A stretch of DNA of 64,000 nt, from NCBI RefSeq assembly GCF_019880635.1, contig NZ_JAINVX010000002.1, positions 124,001-188,000 on the forward strand, read 5' to 3'. Under the pieces are notes generated by a model. It did not search any database, was not told where the DNA came from, and saw only the letters and a list, made by a program, of their open reading frames with translations. The translations under genes were made by a program, and so were the position numbers. Positions 62,459 to 64,000 of the stretch are shown piece after piece (the first letter of the stretch is position 1; every line of letters starts with the position of its first letter). This DNA is from Hanstruepera marina. GTDB lineage: Bacteria; Bacteroidota; Bacteroidia; Flavobacteriales; Flavobacteriaceae.

Positions 62459-63221
62459 CTTGTATGTTAGCTTCTATTAATGCAATGGTTTTCTCTAAAA
62501 ATTCTAATATATTTTCTTCGTTAATTGTAACAAACGATTGGTTTAAGTAATAATCAAAAAGAGCACCATCAGATTCTATGTTTGTTAGGAATTCAATATA
62601 ATTTGATTTGGGCACTTGTCTTGTGTTAACTTTAAAATTTCTAGTATAATCGCTACGATCAATAAATGTGTCTGTATTTCTTAAAGGAATGTATTTATTA
62701 ACCAATGGCGAATAATTGTTAATCCAATACTCTCTTCTAATAATAATATCTTCTTTGTAGTCATTTAGTTCCCCTGTCCATTGGTTTAAGGCATATCGTA
62801 ATTTGGAATCTCGAATTAATTCTAGATTCCCTGAAGAGTTTAGATCATTAATTACACCTAATCGTGCATCAAATGTTGCGAAATTATAAGCTTGTCCAAA
62901 TAAGCTATCCAATGTTCTTGTGTCGAAATCGGAAGAGGTATCAAAATTCAACAGTACTTTTAATGCGTTAATGCAACCAATATTTATTTGATGGTCAAAT
63001 TCTAGCTCATTAATATTTTGCATGAACTCTTCCCTTAAACTTTTTAGGATTTGTTGTTCTCGAGCTTTTTCTTTTTGAGCTTCATTCCAATTATTAATCT
63101 GTAAGGCTAATAATATCCCAATAACTACGAGAATTATTTCTCCAATGGCGTATTTAAAGTATTTGGTTGTTTTGTTTTCACTCATAAGGTTGTATCGTAT
63201 TTTACGGAAGAATTTAATCAT
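62451..63221 (-). CDS. DUF6090 family membrane protein, paralog 11
   Basis: 256 residues; starts MIKFFRKIRYNLMSENKT, closest in the first 15 residues to paralog 1. Motif LNSSGNLELIRDSKLRYALN (about 127-146) then QWTGELNDY. Overlaps the preceding gene's end and the following gene by 8 bases. Confidence 0.9.
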   Translation of the reverse strand: MIKFFRKIRYNLMSENKTTKYFKYAIGEIILVVIGILLALQINNWNEAQKEKAREQQILKSLREEFMQNINELEFDHQINIGCINALKVLLNFDTSSDFDTRTLDSLFGQAYNFATFDARLGVINDLNSSGNLELIRDSKLRYALNQWTGELNDYKEDIIIRREYWINNYSPLVNKYIPLRNTDTFIDRSDYTRNFKVNTRQVPKSNYIEFLTNIESDGALFDYYLNQSFVTINEENILEFLEKTIALIEANIQDD

Positions 63222-64000
63222 AATGTATTTCTGAATCGATATGGCTTAATATTTTTTGAATCCGTTTTCGGAGCACATTGGATTGACTGTTTATAATTTT
63301 GTTATAGAGAATACATGCGCTAGCAGCACTTTGAAATGCTATCCTGTTTTCTTGTAATGTTTTTAACAAATCTGTATCAGTCATTTCAATATCGTAAACC
63401 AGTGACGTATTTTGGTCAAAAGCATGGTCTGGTGTATAGCCATTTTTTAGTAGATAGGATGCCGTATTTCTTGCAAAGTCTTTCGACATAAAAACAGGCA
63501 TTACAAATTGGCTGCGCAACTGCTGCCAACTGGCCTCTAATTCTTGAACTTGATACACATCTGATGTCCAATTGGATAGTAAAATGGTTAAACTGTCGTT
63601 TTGTAGGGTTCTTAATTTTCCAGAAACAATAAGGTCGTTTTCTATTGGATTGAAAGTTGGTTCTTGGGTAAGCCTAAACGCATAGTACAACAAACTGTCT
63701 TTAATATATTTTTCGGGATGGTCAATATAGTTTAGTATTCCAGCGCAAGCCAATGTCATTTTATCGCGCATATAGATTTTTTCGTCTAATTGAACCAAGT
63801 TTTTTTGGTATTCATTTTTTAATTGTTTCAGAATTTTTTGCTCCTCAACTTCAGTTTTTCTAGTTTCATTCCAGTTATTGATCTGTAGCGCAATCAAAAT
63901 CCCAATAACCACAAGTATTATTTCACCAATGGCGTATTTTAGGTATTTGCCTGTTTTGTTTTCTGCAAGAAGGTTTTGCCTTATGCGCCGAAAGAATTTT
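63214..64000 (-). CDS. DUF6090 family membrane protein, paralog 12 (5' end cut by the window)
   Basis: The frame continues upstream of the first in-frame ATG (63912): the residues KFFRRIRQNLLAENKTGKYL and then KYAIGEIILVVIGIL are encoded up to base 64000, so only the first one or two codons (MI) are missing. The motif is LIVSGKLRTLQNDSLTILLS, then NWTSDVYQV. A QLDEKIYMRDKM helix and an RKRIQKIL ending place it with paralogs 5 and 10. Starting at 63912 would wrongly remove half of the membrane anchor. The array probably continues outside the window. Confidence 0.9.
   Translation of the reverse strand, partial: KFFRRIRQNLLAENKTGKYLKYAIGEIILVVIGILIALQINNWNETRKTEVEEQKILKQLKNEYQKNLVQLDEKIYMRDKMTLACAGILNYIDHPEKYIKDSLLYYAFRLTQEPTFNPIENDLIVSGKLRTLQNDSLTILLSNWTSDVYQVQELEASWQQLRSQFVMPVFMSKDFARNTASYLLKNGYTPDHAFDQNTSLVYDIEMTDTDLLKTLQENRIAFQSAASACILYNKIINSQSNVLRKRIQKILSHIDSEIHYD

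Noticed and set aside
51488-64000. Array considered as a polymorphic toxin/immunity or CRISPR-like repeat locus
   Set aside because: No toxin domain, no secretion marker, no regularly spaced short repeats; the repeated units are complete genes with conserved membrane anchors.

Overview
The window is chromosomal DNA of a marine-type member of the Flavobacteriaceae (phylum Bacteroidota). The evidence is low GC, promoters of the TTG-N19/20-TAnnTTTG type with no Shine-Dalgarno sequences, a tmRNA whose tag reads GENNYALAA, secreted proteins with type IX secretion sorting domains, a PafA-type phosphatase, ribosomal protein THX, and the compact trp order E-G-D-C-F-B-A. The genus cannot be decided from the sequence alone. 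No phage, plasmid, transposase or CRISPR locus is visible.

Layout. 0-10 kb is housekeeping: Mla-type lipid transporter (edge of window), PafA-like phosphatase, a minus-strand run rsfS-ftsH-LUD-cdsA-psd-acyl-CoA-binding protein, birA, pyrE and a Nudix hydrolase. 10-14 kb holds a split phosphorelay of three overlapping genes (Hpt protein, LytTR regulator, hybrid TPR histidine kinase). 14-25 kb has an M14 peptidase, a SulP transporter, ddl-coaD, a PASTA protein with RluD, yaaA, the small ribosomal protein THX, a uracil-DNA glycosylase-like protein carrying an in-frame repeat insertion, and a cyclase. 24.7-31.4 kb is a TPR/LuxR-type regulator followed by two secreted T9SS-sorted proteins; each secreted gene is directly preceded by a tiny ORF, and the two tiny ORFs share a conserved PKNxSKSLEELL peptide.

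31.6-40.7 kb contains envelope proteins and the full trp operon. The operon is preceded by an 18-residue leader peptide with three successive Trp codons, a terminator-attenuator and a consensus promoter, so it should be controlled by ribosome-mediated attenuation as well as by TrpE feedback. Two copies of a dispersed repeat lie between trpF and trpB; they supply the trpF stop codon and make a spurious N-terminal extension of trpB. 40.8-46.6 kb has thioredoxin-fold and rhodanese proteins, the tmRNA gene and a lysine/alanine-dehydrogenase-like enzyme. 46.7-51.4 kb has two membrane-protein operons, each with the same palindrome (TACTTTG-N5-CAAAGTA/T) at its start; one operon encodes a small winged-helix regulator, the probable ligand of the palindrome.

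51.5-64 kb, to the window edge, is the most unusual region: a co-directional tandem array of twelve divergent paralogs of a single-pass membrane protein family (DUF6090). They share a nearly invariant cytoplasmic/transmembrane N-terminus and have strongly diverged periplasmic domains. Unrelated DUF418 and DUF885-like genes are interleaved, and one paralog is fused to a DUF3471-like domain. Nearly every gene ends inside the start codons of the next one (ATGATTAA or ATGA), so the array looks translationally coupled. Its function is unknown; it is the best candidate here for an undescribed system.
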